The notes beneath the pieces are model-generated. The model was not told the DNA's origin. It saw only the letters and a program-made list of their open reading frames with translations, and did no database searches. This document shows positions 1-10,222 of a stretch of DNA of 64,000 bases, piece after piece. Origin of the DNA: Ctena decussata (taxonomy: Eukaryota > Mollusca > Bivalvia > Lucinida > Lucinidae); contig OZ022500.1 of NCBI GenBank assembly GCA_963989385.1, positions 15,328,460-15,392,459 on the forward strand, read 5' to 3'. Position numbers and translations under genes: made by a program. Each line of letters starts with the position of its first letter. The stretch's first letter is position 1.

Positions 1-893
1 ACAGCTGGAGTTAGGCAAGGATGCCTTCTCTCATCCACCCTCGCCAACATTTTTCTCGAAAGAATTATGTCTGATGCTCTGGAAGAACATGATGGGAAGG
101 CTAGCATAGGCAGCAGAACAATTACCAATGTGCAGTTTGCCAATGACATTGACGCTCTTGGAACTAGAAGCCCTAGTTGAAAGTCTCGACAAAACCAGCA
201 CAGGTATAAAATGGAGATATGTGCTGAGAAGATCAAGCTAACCACGGTCAAACAACGCCAACGACAACCAGAGAGAAACCAGGTTAAATGACAGAAGCTT
301 GGAACTGTTACAAGCTTCAAGTACCTTGGAGTAATTGTCTCAGATGAAGGCTCAAAACCGGAGTTTCTCTCAAGGATTGAACAAGCCATTGCAGCTCTGA
401 CAAAACTGAAGCCAATATGGAGAGATAACAACGTATCTCTTGGATCAAAGGTGAAACTGATGCACTCCATCGTCATATCCATATATCTGTATGCCTGTGA
501 GTCATGGACCTTGACAGCTGAGTTAGCGAAAGGAACGAAGGCCCTTGAGATGAGGTGCCATCGAAGGTTACCGAACATTTCGTACAATGACCATGTCACA
601 AATGAGGATGTTCGCAGAAAGATCCAATTAGCCATTGCAGAATATGATGAACCCCTGACCTTGGTCAAAAAACGGAAACTTAGATGGTTTGGCCACGTCA
701 CGGCTCAAGGTCTTCTGGCTTAGCAAAGACAATTCTGCAGGGCACACTAAACGGAAAAGGAAGAAGAGGTGGACAGAAGAAGAGGTGGGAAGACAATATT
801 AAGGAGTGGACCGGGATGGTTCGGCCATGCGGACGCTTTCTTGATAACTGGGATCTTCTCGAAAACATCAACAACAACAACAACAAAAAAATA
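1..893 (+). pseudogene. Decayed RTE-type LINE, C-terminal part of reverse transcriptase
   Basis: Frame 1 opens inside the reverse transcriptase at GVRQGC, followed by LANIFLERIMSDALEEHDGK and a mutated catalytic box, QFANDIDAL in place of the usual FADDID. Stops interrupt it near 178 and 290. The reading then continues as SFKYLGVIVSDEGSKPE, YACESWTLTAEL and LRWFGHV (451-715), then shifts frame to AKTILQGTLNGKGRRGGQKK and RWEDNIKEWTGM (about 720-830). This motif order is that of RTE-type non-LTR retrotransposons, which are common in molluscs. The copy ends in a short CAA-rich microsatellite and an A-run at 866-893, as expected for the 3' end of a LINE. The mutated active site, internal stops and frameshift show that it is dead. 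The left end lies outside the window. Confidence 0.88.
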
Positions 894-1167
894 TAATGGC
901 AATGTTTGAGACTTAAATGTGTGTATCAATGTGCGCCAGAAGAACATATAAGTTTTGGCATGAAGTTAAATTTAGGTCTGTGTTGACTGAAACATCAGCA
1001 GCTATCAAGAAAATGCTGAGCATATACTTAGTCATTTTATGCAAAACAATGTATGCAGGTAAAATACGCACCCGGTTTCGTTTGAAATCCATTTTCAATT
1101 AAAGAACTTCCTTGTTTCGATTAATCGATTAAAATATATGAGCCAATACAAGCACTAGATTAAAAAA

Positions 1168-1169
<2 letters not shown>

Positions 1170-1242
<73 letters not shown>
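1170..1242. repeat. (GT)n-(GA)n compound microsatellite
   Basis: A pure GT run of about 47 bases passes directly into a GA run of about 25 bases. The surrounding 900-1690 stretch is AT-rich and shows no coding signal or recognisable element. Confidence 0.97.
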
Positions 1243-1689
1243 AGTAAAATTAGTAGATGAAAATTTGCGGAAATTATGGAAAACGCCACCACTTAGGCTT
1301 CTGGGTTAAATTACACTGAAACTGAGCACTGTCTGTAACATACATTGGAGACTGTAGTGGAGGAGTTATTGCTGTGGCTTTACTGTACATGAACACTTTA
1401 AAGCTAAACTATGCACTTTAAAATGTTATTAAACAAAAGAGCATATTTTATTTACGAAACAATATTTGCTGTATAAGACCACGATAAGAATGTTGGTAGG
1501 CTGTTATTTTGTTTGTGCCACCTGGGAAAAAATATTGCGCAATTGTAACCAACGCTTTATTGTATATGTTATTTCTTTATCGAAATTAATAAACTCCAAA
1601 GATAAAAAAAAAAGTTTCAGTCATAATATTCAATCATTATACAGCCCCTCTTCATTACGTTCATGCGTGTAGAGTTCAAAGAAAAAGTG

Positions 1690-1836
1690 TCTAGTAGTAG
1701 TGCTACTACTTTATGAACTATTACTAATACTACTACTACAGCTACCACTACTTCTGCTACTACTACCACTAAATAAACAGCAACGACTACTTCTTTACTG
1801 CCGACACTCATTCTTCTTATTATTATTATTTATAAT
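1690..1836. repeat. Imperfect trinucleotide repeat (TAG/CTA, then ATT)
   Basis: Degenerate AGT/ACT triplets form a local palindrome (TAGTAGTAGTGCTACTACT) and are followed by CTACTAC, CCACTA and ATTATT runs. The open frames across it are low-complexity and are not genes. Confidence 0.85.
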
Positions 1837-2310
1837 TATTATCTAAATTTTTTACTTAAAACATTTTGAGCAATTTTAGATAAAGACAGTTGTTTTAACC
1901 CGACTGATATAAAAAGTCCAAAAAACAGTTGTTTCAAAGTGTGCTTTCAGTATGTTTTTTTTAGTTAGTCATATTCAATTTATATCTTATATCTGATTTT
2001 AATCCAAAATTATAAATATACCATAAGAAAATTGTTTCAATTTAAACTGGGCCTGAATTCCAATCTGTAACGGGTAAACTTTTCCTTTTCCAAGAAGGAA
2101 AGCATCACGCTACTCGGCGTCGATTCTGGAGGAGATAATGAAGAATGTTTTTATCATGCATCTGCTGAAAAATACACCTGCTAACGGGGTATGGTAACAT
2201 GATGTGATATCATGTCACTGTACCACTGCGCTTGCGCGGATGTTATCAGACGATGTCTTTAGGAGCGATCTCTGAAGATGATTGACTAATACTGAATTGG
2301 CCGTGATAAC

Positions 2311-2454
2311 AACGTTCGATTGGTTAAATGACGTCACCGATAAACGTCATAAGGCATTCGCGACGTCAGCAAGTTCGAACAAAACTGCGATTGCTTTTCA
2401 TTTGTTTGACTCTCTTTACGCCGTAAAATATTCTAATCTTCAAGATGGCGGACA
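2311..2454 (+). promoter_or_regulatory. Putative internal promoter of the LINE (CCAAT, CRE, YY1-like sites)
   Basis: GATTGG (an inverted CCAAT box) at 2318-2323 lies just before a perfect CRE palindrome TGACGTCA at 2329-2336. A second half-site, GACGTCA, follows near 2362. CAAGATGGCGGAC at 2441-2453 resembles the YY1 site that positions transcription at the 5' end of mammalian L1. The stretch lies before ORF1, where LINE internal promoters sit. These are motif matches only. Confidence 0.4.
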
Positions 2455-2589
2455 GTGTTGACACATAGGAGTGAGCTCTTGATATAAAGCTCTCTCTTTT
2501 GTAATATAAGTTCGATCGAGATATCTTTTTCAGATAGAAAGAAAGCAAAATATATAAACTATTATCTGTCACCGTTGATTATATGATAA

Positions 2590-3999
2590 ATGATGGCAGA
2601 CTGGAGATATTCAGTGTCAACGGACAATTCCTTTGTTCCTTTGTGTAATGAGGATGATTTCCAAACAGTGAAACGAAAACGGAATAACACGGAACAGAGT
2701 GACGATCGAGTAGGTTTGTTTATGAACAGCTCAGCAGAGGATAAACTGAATTATATATATGATGAACTGCGTCACATTAGAGGTAGTCAAGATCAAATGA
2801 ACAGGGGTATGTTTAATTTCCAACAAAGTTTTCGTTGTGTAAATGACAAATTGTGCGAGGTCATTGAGGTCACAAATAGAAACACCAATGTGCTAAAAAC
2901 CCTTGCCTATAAATCTATAGATCTGGAAGCTAGATCTAGAAGGAACAATCTCATATTCTGGGGTATATTGGAAAATATTCATGAGAACTGTTTCCATATA
3001 ATCCGTGAATTCATAAAGCATCATCTTGATCTGGACGCTGACAAAATGTACTTAGCTCGGGCCCATAGGCTTGGTCCAAGGAAAATAGGACAGAGGGATC
3101 CACGAAGGCCCATTATAGTAAATTTCAGGGACTTTTGTGACACGGACTTGGTCATGAACCGTGCTTATTGTTTAAAGCAAACACCATTCAGCATAGGTTA
3201 TGATCTTCCAAAGGAGATCAATGAAGCCAGAAAAAAGCTGTGGGATGAGGTAAAACGGATTAAAGCTAAAACACCGAAAGTCAAATTCCAAATATTGTAC
3301 CCAGCAAAATTAATGGTTGAAGGTAAAATTGTGAGAGACGAGTTCCCAGACTGGGGAAATGTGATACAGGGAAACAGAATGGCTGATTTCTCACATATTG
3401 ACAATTATTTTCTACTAGATCAGGCAAATTTACAACGAAATTCACAGGACACTGAACGTTTTTCTGTGACATATGACCGTGCGTATACACAGGTGAACAA
3501 TGTTTTGAATGGAAATTCCAGCAGTACACGTGACCCTTTAGGTATACATAGTTCGGGGCCTAAAGATAGCATCTTGGAAACCGAATGTGAAATGGAACAA
3601 GACGTTTTAGACACTGAAAGTCCCACGAACTTACCATGCGAAACTCCACGTTTATCAGCTACATGTAGGCAGGATGAGCCTGCGGTCTCATCAACACGGG
3701 ATATATTCCGGCCTTTTGACAATGACACTGATAGTAATTCCAAACGCGAACATACACCAAGAACACTGCAGCGTAGCGAAAGGAGAAAACAGTCCTTGTC
3801 TATTCCGCGCGTGCGGCATGCTTCACGTGACAGTAGGGAAAATCCAAGTGTCGCTAAAAATAAACAGGTAGATAAAAATAACTCCGGTGAAACGGTAAAT
3901 AGTCAGCAAAGCGTGTCTCAGTCGCGAAACGAAAGTATTGGAGCTCAAAGTCGACAGAGCGCGACAGAGGAAAAGAACGATTCTGGTGAAAATAGTTAA
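2590..3999 (+). CDS. LINE ORF1 protein (L1-ORF1p-like RNA-binding protein)
   Basis: 469 codons starting at a doubled ATG (MMADW). ORF1 proteins of this kind bind element RNA, act as nucleic-acid chaperones and form ribonucleoprotein particles with ORF2p. Residues about 50-110 are polar and helix-rich and could form the trimerising coiled coil. From residue 111 comes DLEARSRRNNLIFWGI, then ARAHRLG, RRPIIVNFRDF and IGYDLPKEINEARKKLW. That is the order of the RRM and C-terminal domain in L1-type ORF1 (Transposase_22-like). Residues after about 280 are Ser/Asn/Arg-rich and probably disordered. No CCHC knuckle is seen. The frame ends with a TAA at 3997-3999 that is in phase with ORF2. Confidence 0.88.
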   Translation: MMADWRYSVSTDNSFVPLCNEDDFQTVKRKRNNTEQSDDRVGLFMNSSAEDKLNYIYDELRHIRGSQDQMNRGMFNFQQSFRCVNDKLCEVIEVTNRNTNVLKTLAYKSIDLEARSRRNNLIFWGILENIHENCFHIIREFIKHHLDLDADKMYLARAHRLGPRKIGQRDPRRPIIVNFRDFCDTDLVMNRAYCLKQTPFSIGYDLPKEINEARKKLWDEVKRIKAKTPKVKFQILYPAKLMVEGKIVRDEFPDWGNVIQGNRMADFSHIDNYFLLDQANLQRNSQDTERFSVTYDRAYTQVNNVLNGNSSSTRDPLGIHSSGPKDSILETECEMEQDVLDTESPTNLPCETPRLSATCRQDEPAVSSTRDIFRPFDNDTDSNSKREHTPRTLQRSERRKQSLSIPRVRHASRDSRENPSVAKNKQVDKNNSGETVNSQQSVSQSRNESIGAQSRQSATEEKNDSGENS

Positions 4000-4014
4000 T
4001 TATCAGAGGAGAAG

Positions 4015-7000
4015 GTGACTCTGCGTTGTGCTTTGCTCAACTGTCAGGGATTAGTCACAAAACGTACCAATAAGTTAAAAAGTTCTGAGTTTCAACATAT
4101 TTTTAGTTCACATGATATTGTTTTATTAACCGAAACATGGTCAGATCAATTTTCTGAAATTACGGTAGATAATTTTGAGGCTTTTGTATTGCATAGGGAG
4201 GAGAAAAAAAGTAAAAGTAAACGAAATTCTGGGGGGATTATATTGTATATCAGGGATAAATACGTATCAAATGATGCACTAATTTTCACTTCACAGGATG
4301 ATATACTTTGGGTAAAAATTAGCAAATCTGTGTTATCTTTGGATAACGATTTGTACATCTGTCTTTGTTATGCTATACCCGATGGCAGCAGCCGACAAGC
4401 CTTGAACGAAACGAACATTTTTGACAGATTATTGGATTCAGTGGTTTTTATTGAGAATAAAGTAGAAAATAAGTGCAACATATTGATATGTGGGGATTTT
4501 AACAGTCGCACGTCGGTCAGTCCTGATTTTGTTACTGATGATGAGCCCGTCCATATGAACGTTTTACCCGAGGAGTACACGCCTGATAATATTATGCCTC
4601 GGTATTCTGAAGATGAAGGGCATGTAAATAACAATGGCTTGTTGTTATTAGAATTTTGTAAGCAAACTGGTTTAAGATTAATGAACGGAAGGGTGGGTAA
4701 TGATAGAGGGATAGGGCGGTATACTTTTGTTGGTCATAGAGGGTGCAGTGTGGTCGATTATGTTTTGGCTTCGCACGAAATGTTTAATTTAGTGAAAGAT
4801 TTTGAGGTACAGGAACCAAATATATTATCGGACCACTGCCTTATTAGTTTCTCTTTTGAATTTGGCAATTTTCGAGAACAAGATACGCAGGCTGATGAGT
4901 ATGAGTATGTATCAGATAAGTATGTATGGAATAATGAGTTAAAGGACGAATTTATACATCGGTTAGGCCATGAGTCTACAACGGAACAATTAAATATATT
5001 AAATATGAAAATTTCCGACTGTTTAAATGATAGTGATGTTAAAACTTGTGTGTCAGACTTTGAAAGTCTAATTGATAATGTATCCGCCCCATTGTTTAAA
5101 AAGAAAATAAAACACGATAATGTAAATGTAAACGTATCACCTTCAAATACGCATTGTCCGTGGTACAACGAAGAATGCCATGAGAAAAAGTATTATTTTT
5201 TATATATGTTAGATAAATACAGGGATTCTAAAACAGATGAAAATAGGGCTAACATGGTTAAGGCTAGGTCGGACTATAAAAAAGAAATACGAAAATGTAA
5301 ATATGAATTTGATAGGGAAAAAACTGCTAAATTTGTTTATGCAAAAAATAAAAATGCAAAGCAGTATTGGAACATGTTAAAAGAACTAGCATATGTTAAA
5401 CCCGCTAATATAGCCTTATCGTCTTTTGAGGAGTATTTCAAAGCGGTGAATAACCCGTCAGACCCATATTACGCCCCGGATGAAGATATTCTATATTTTA
5501 ATGAAAAATATGTCAATAATGAGTTCTCTATAATGTTTGCAGAATTAAATACAAATTTTTCACAAAATGAAATTATTAAGTCAATTAAACAACTTAAATC
5601 GAATAAGGCTGGGGGGCCCGATAAACTTATTAACGAATTTTTCATACACGGACAGCACATACTAGTACCAATATTGTGGAATCTTTTTAACAAAATATTT
5701 GAAATTGGCGTGTTTCCCGAGGAGTGGTCGGAAGGATTTATTATCCCATTGCATAAGAAAGGTAGTTTAAACAATGTTGAAAACTATCGCGGTATTACAT
5801 TACTTAGTGCTTTGGGAAAACTGTTCTCAAGGGTGATTAATAATAGATTGTCAGAATGGGCAGAAAAATATTTTGTTCTTATAGAAGCGCAAGCAGGATT
5901 TAGAGCAAATATGGGGACGGTTGATGATATTTTTGTATTACACGGACTAATTTCGCATATTCTTAATCATGGTAAAAGACTGTATTGCGCATTCATTGAC
6001 TTTACTAAAGCTTTCGATTATGTTGTCCGTGAAAACCTTTGGTATAAATTGATTAAGATAGGTATAAGGGGGAAAATCTTGAATATTATTAAGTCAATGT
6101 ATTTTTCAGTCAAATCAAGGGTTAAATATTGTAACAAATTAGGAAATGAGTTTAGCTGTAATCTTGGCGTCAGACAGGGGGAATGTCTGTCCCCACTGTT
6201 ATTTTCTTTGTTTTTAAATGATATAGAGGAGCAGTTTATTTTGGCAGGGCTAGACGGATTGGATGTAAATATGTTTAAAATGTTTATGCTACTGTATGCA
6301 GATGATATCGTTTTGTTTGCAAATAGTGCCAGTGAACTTCAGGACGGATTAGATCTTATGTCAGATTATTGTAAAAGATGGAAGTTAAAGATAAATATTT
6401 CAAAAACTAAAATAATGATATTCAGAAAAGGGGGTATGTTGCCCAGAAATTTATCATTTTATTATGATGGGGAGCCTTTAGAAATAGTTAAAAAGTTTAA
6501 TTATCTCGGTATTGTATTCACAACTGGGGGATCCTTTGCAGAAGCTCAAACGACTCTTGCAGGACAATCACAAAAAGCCATTTTTAAAATGAAGAAATAC
6601 TTATATAAGTTTACTTTCTTAACGCCAAGACATAAATTGGAACTATTTGATAAATTGATTAGTCCTATTTTAAATTATGGGTGTGAAGTTTGGGGATTTA
6701 TACAAGCTAATGCTATAGAAAGGGTACATTTACAGTTCTGCAAGCGTCTTTTAGGGGTTAAGAAAACAACACAGAATGATTTTGTTTATGGGGAGCTTGG
6801 GAGAACAAATTGTTTAACAAAACGTTATCTGTCAATAATTAAGTACTGGTTTAAAATTTTGTTGTCAGGAGGTGGTAAGTATATTAAAATGGTGTATGAT
6901 TTAATGCTTAAGGACATTGAGACAGTACCTAATACAGTTAACTGGGCTTCTCTTGTCCGTCATTTGTTGATGTCACTGGGGTTTTATGAGGTTTGGATTC

Positions 7001-7503
7001 AGCAAGGGGTTGGGGACTATAGAAAATTTATATCATTATTTAAACAGAGAATAACAGATACATTTATACAGAATTGGAATGCTAGGTTAAGAGAGTCATC
7101 TAGAGCTAATTTTTATAAGTCATTTTCTGTATTTCAATTACAACCCTATTTAGATAAAGTTAACGTCAGTAAATTTAGCCAAGCGTTTAGTAGACTGCGG
7201 ATGTCATCGCATCGTCTTGAAGTAGAGTCGGGTAGGTGGGTTAAACCAAATGCTGTTCCCTTTGATGAAAGGAAATGTGTTATCTGTCATAAACTTGAAG
7301 ATGAATATCATTTTGTTTTAGAGTGCTCATTATATTCAGAATTAAGAAATAAGTTTATCTCAAAATATTATTGGAAAAACCCTAGTATGTTCAAGTTTAT
7401 AGAGCTATTAAATTCAACAAACACAGGCTGTATTCGTAAGCTATGTTCTTTCATTTTTCAAGCATTTAAATTACGAACTGAGTTGTTATACAAAGGTCAA
7501 TAA
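4015..7503 (+). CDS. LINE ORF2: endonuclease-reverse transcriptase
   Basis: About 1,162 codons, with all catalytic landmarks present. The apurinic-type endonuclease, which nicks the target, shows N9 (LLNCQG), E40 (LLTETW), D161/N163 (GDFNSR) and D273/H274 (SDHCL). The reverse transcriptase shows FIIPLHKKG, NYRGITLLSALGK, QAGFRA, AFIDFTKAFD, GVRQGECLSPLLFSLFLND and the active site YADD at 761-764, then NYLGI. A C-terminal C-x2-C-x7-H-x4-C motif lies at about 1088-1104. The first codon used here is GTG. The first in-frame ATG comes only near residue 180, after the endonuclease N-terminus. The frame is open leftwards to the ORF1 stop TAA, only five codons away (LSEEK), so translation probably depends on readthrough, reinitiation or a non-AUG start. 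Confidence 0.93.
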   Translation: MTLRCALLNCQGLVTKRTNKLKSSEFQHIFSSHDIVLLTETWSDQFSEITVDNFEAFVLHREEKKSKSKRNSGGIILYIRDKYVSNDALIFTSQDDILWVKISKSVLSLDNDLYICLCYAIPDGSSRQALNETNIFDRLLDSVVFIENKVENKCNILICGDFNSRTSVSPDFVTDDEPVHMNVLPEEYTPDNIMPRYSEDEGHVNNNGLLLLEFCKQTGLRLMNGRVGNDRGIGRYTFVGHRGCSVVDYVLASHEMFNLVKDFEVQEPNILSDHCLISFSFEFGNFREQDTQADEYEYVSDKYVWNNELKDEFIHRLGHESTTEQLNILNMKISDCLNDSDVKTCVSDFESLIDNVSAPLFKKKIKHDNVNVNVSPSNTHCPWYNEECHEKKYYFLYMLDKYRDSKTDENRANMVKARSDYKKEIRKCKYEFDREKTAKFVYAKNKNAKQYWNMLKELAYVKPANIALSSFEEYFKAVNNPSDPYYAPDEDILYFNEKYVNNEFSIMFAELNTNFSQNEIIKSIKQLKSNKAGGPDKLINEFFIHGQHILVPILWNLFNKIFEIGVFPEEWSEGFIIPLHKKGSLNNVENYRGITLLSALGKLFSRVINNRLSEWAEKYFVLIEAQAGFRANMGTVDDIFVLHGLISHILNHGKRLYCAFIDFTKAFDYVVRENLWYKLIKIGIRGKILNIIKSMYFSVKSRVKYCNKLGNEFSCNLGVRQGECLSPLLFSLFLNDIEEQFILAGLDGLDVNMFKMFMLLYADDIVLFANSASELQDGLDLMSDYCKRWKLKINISKTKIMIFRKGGMLPRNLSFYYDGEPLEIVKKFNYLGIVFTTGGSFAEAQTTLAGQSQKAIFKMKKYLYKFTFLTPRHKLELFDKLISPILNYGCEVWGFIQANAIERVHLQFCKRLLGVKKTTQNDFVYGELGRTNCLTKRYLSIIKYWFKILLSGGGKYIKMVYDLMLKDIETVPNTVNWASLVRHLLMSLGFYEVWIQQGVGDYRKFISLFKQRITDTFIQNWNARLRESSRANFYKSFSVFQLQPYLDKVNVSKFSQAFSRLRMSSHRLEVESGRWVKPNAVPFDERKCVICHKLEDEYHFVLECSLYSELRNKFISKYYWKNPSMFKFIELLNSTNTGCIRKLCSFIFQAFKLRTELLYKGQ

Positions 7504-8760
7504 TTTGACAATAATAGCCACTATATCGCATAGTCAGTGTCCTATAAATTAATTTTCACAGTTGTATAGTGATGAAAACTTTGTGGACTGCTGTTATCGT
7601 ACAGAGGAAAATTGTGATTTTCTCGTGAGAGATATACATTGGACCGACTGCTAGCCTAGTTAGTTGCATGTCGGTCCTTTGTGTCTCTCTCGCGGAGTAT
7701 TCAATATAAATCTCAATTTTCTGAGTATGTGGTTACCTCCCATGTGATAGTTTTCAGACGACCGACTGCTTGTTGGTAGGGACTGCCCCAATCACTCGCA
7801 TGTTGGCCTTTTAGCATCTCTTTCCCTGATAAGTTAGTATATTCATAAATTTTTGTACATATGTTCCAAAATGCTAATCAGATAAACAGTTCTTGTGACA
7901 GCCTTGCGGAGGGCCGGCTGCCAGTGGGTGGGAAACTCTCCCGATCACTTGCATGTCGATCCTCTGTATCGCTCTCACTGGGAATTTCAGTGTATAGATT
8001 TTTTGAAACTTGCATATAGGGTTTTGATGCCTGGTTACTGTTTCCAGTCAGGGGTCCGTCGCACCCAAGTTGTATCTGATTTCATTTTGATATTACATCA
8101 AATACGTGTTGTTGTACGGGTACCTAAATGCTGTTTGAAAATATAAAAACTGATTCTAGTATAGAGACTAGTTTAGTGAATTAAGGCAGATTTTGCATGG
8201 ATTGTTTGAAATGAATTAATTTTTAGTAACAGATGTATGATAAATGTTGTGTATTTGGCTATCAAACGTGCAGTTTGGAGACTTGCATGTGGAGTCATGG
8301 TGTTTGGACATTGGTTCCGCCACATGTACCTCACATGCAAGCCTCAGCTATATGGATTTTGAGATCTTGTCAGATATAAAGAGAAAAGTCGGATGGTCAC
8401 ACTCACATATGTATATGGAGCTTTTTGTATTATTTATTATATTTTGATGATATGCCAAGCAAAATAGTCTTATCATAAATTTAAATTTGCATTTTAGTTT
8501 AAATTTCAGAGTAAGATATAGTTTGTATGTCAATGTGGATCTCATGCTGAACACTGGTATATATTCTGTTTTGATGTCTGATTTAGAATGCATTTTGTCT
8601 ATAAAAGTTGATATGTATTACATTTCCACACCTTCTCCGTGATTGTCGATGCTGAAGTGTCCTTCATACTGAGATATCAACTGGTATCATATTGTGTTAC
8701 ATATTATGCATGTCACCTATTGGCATCAGTTGGTAATATTGGTATGATAAATAAAAAATG
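7504..8760 (+). other. 3' untranslated region of the LINE with diverged tandem units
   Basis: No coding potential. Three related segments at about 7640-7694, 7757-7826 and 7908-7981 share the pattern CCGACTGC/CCGGCTGC, then CACTYGCATGT, then a GTC/GGC-rich part and a TCTCTCNC-like end. They are degenerate direct repeats with a step of about 120-150 bp. The region ends in an A-rich stretch and a possible poly(A) signal, AATAAA, near 8750. Confidence 0.6.
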
Positions 8761-8917
8761 TAATACATTACGCATGGTTATTTATTTGTGTAAATAGTTA
8801 ATGTACTTTACAACACTTATGCCATCATATGTATGATATGTTATGTCCTCATGGGCTTTATAGCCTTCTGGAATTTGAAAAGTAAATAAACTCTCATTCT
8901 AATGATGCATGATAAAT

Positions 8918-9065
8918 AGAAAACCACGTAAGTGTCTTTTGATATCAAGCTTATCAGGCTCGACCAGAAACACGGCGGACTGGCTCGGCAAGCCTCGCCA
9001 TTCTTACGCTGTTTCTGGTCTCGCCTGATAAACTTGATATCAAAAGACACCAACATGGTTTTCTC
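8918..9065. repeat. 148-bp hairpin (foldback) element
   Basis: Left arm 8918-8972 and right arm 9010-9065 are inverted copies. GTGTCTTTTGATATCAAGCT on the left matches a reversed arm ending CTTGATATCAAAAGACAC on the right, and the pairing extends through AGAAAACCACG / CATGGTTTTCT. The loop is about 37 bases. It resembles a foldback MITE. It lies just before the ORF at 9095. Confidence 0.85.
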
Positions 9066-9094
9066 TATCTAACAAACAGCTGTACTATGCTGGT

Positions 9095-9556
9095 ATGGCG
9101 ACCTCGATCACTGGTGTTCAGGTGGACCAGATGGGATTTATTAAGCAACGAAATTTAATGTCATACTCCTTAACTAACAGCAGCCCGATGAACGATATTA
9201 TATTTGACGTGGTTTTCGCGCCTGGTGACACTGCGTCTGTGCCTTATCCTCTCAAATTAGAATGCGCTCTACTGACCAGCCGGACAATTGATGTTATCTG
9301 TCTACATCCAGTGGTTTATTTCTACTTGCTTATGTTTCTCAACGAAATATCCATGAGTAAATACTTTCGATCCGTCAAGCCCCTATTAAATCTGGAAAAG
9401 TCAGTTAAGTTTGCGATCACCCGGTTTGATCATCTGCTAGGATACTGTTACGCTGCTATAGGGGAATATTTCGAAGCAGAAGATATTTATCGTCAGTCTC
9501 TCAAGAAATATCCCAGTGTTAGCAATGGGGCTGTTTATCACATGATGATCATGTAG
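9095..9556 (+). CDS. Putative gene fragment with TPR-like C-terminus
   Basis: A 153-codon ATG-to-stop frame with non-repetitive, protein-like composition, unlike the surrounding elements. It contains MSYSLTNSSPMNDIIFDVVF, then YPLKLECALL, ICLHPVVYFYLLMFL, and a helix pair LLGYCYAAIGEYFEAEDIYR followed by QSLKKYPSVSNGAVYHMM, which resembles a tetratricopeptide unit. From memory, expanded mollusc families, including some Mab-21/cGAS-like receptors, end in a similar TPR-like tail with paired Leu-Gly-Tyr-Cys and Ala-x-x-Tyr motifs; I cannot confirm this. It could be the last exon of a gene whose other exons I cannot find, an intronless retrocopy fragment, or a broken duplicate. The nearest 5' sequence is the hairpin at 8918-9065, so no promoter is evident. 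Confidence 0.5.
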   Translation: MATSITGVQVDQMGFIKQRNLMSYSLTNSSPMNDIIFDVVFAPGDTASVPYPLKLECALLTSRTIDVICLHPVVYFYLLMFLNEISMSKYFRSVKPLLNLEKSVKFAITRFDHLLGYCYAAIGEYFEAEDIYRQSLKKYPSVSNGAVYHMMIM

Positions 9557-9664
9557 CAGTTCCTTATTTACAATAGAGGATAGTATGGAAATGTATTTAA
9601 AGATATATGGATGGCTTGGATCGCCCAGCTACTCTTACCAGGAAACTTCCAAAACACTATGCAA

Positions 9665-9907
9665 TATGAGCCGCGACACGACAAAACCAACAATGTGGTT
9701 GTGCGCCCAGCGCAAACTCAAATCAGCATGGGCATCCACCCAGGCCGATCAGACTCTTCGCTAAGCCCTTTAAGGGTAGCTAAGGGTCCAAGCTACCTTC
9801 ATGCGGACAGCATAGACACTGATCAGACTGGGCGGATGCCCAGGCTGATCTGAGTCTGCGCTGGACGCACAACCACATTGTTGGTTTTCTCGTGTCGCGG
9901 CTCATAT
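9665..9907. mobile_element. Palindromic MITE, family A, copy 1
   Basis: Ends TATGAGCCGCGACACG and CGTGTCGCGGCTCATA. The internal arms (GTGCGCCCAGCGC, CAGCCTGGGCATCCGCCCAG-like) are also inverted, so nearly the whole unit folds back. Two more copies lie at 23452-23693 and 29902-30139. It has no coding capacity. Confidence 0.9.
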
Positions 9908-10222
9908 ATTGATATTCTGTTGCAATTGCCTCCGGTTAAGATTCGTTCTTTTTGCAGTTGATTCATGACGCTTGCAATTTATTTCTCGATGCAAAACATT
10001 TTCATCAGTCATGTTATCGAGTCTTTGTTGTGAGATGGAGCAACATCGACATCAGCCAAATTATAACATTCAGTGTTTAGTTACGTTTGCGTGATATTGC
10101 AATCTTATTAAAATCTGACAGCTCCAAACTATGTCACTACGTCGTTGAAAATCCGACTCAGAAAAACGAAAACGTATGAAGTGATTGTTCCAAGTCATCT
10201 GTTAGACAATGCATAATAATAG
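9908..10222. other. Unique-looking stretch
   Basis: I see no gene, repeat or RNA signal between the family A MITE and the Helentron-like element. Confidence 0.5.

Larger units (their letters stand above)
2040..8760 (+). mobile_element. Apparently full-length two-ORF non-LTR retrotransposon
   Basis: A 5' region of roughly 550 bp with CpG-containing promoter-like sequence precedes ORF1 (2590-3999) and ORF2 (4015-7503). About 1.25 kb of 3' region follows and ends near ATAAATAAAAAATG (about 8747-8760). ORF2 has apurinic-type endonuclease, reverse transcriptase and a terminal Cys/His motif. ORF1 is of the L1-ORF1p kind. No frameshift or stop interrupts either ORF, so the copy is young or was recently active. 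Outer boundaries are estimates because I could not identify a convincing target-site duplication. Clade assignment (CR1/L2/Jockey-like group versus another) needs a tree. Confidence 0.75.
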
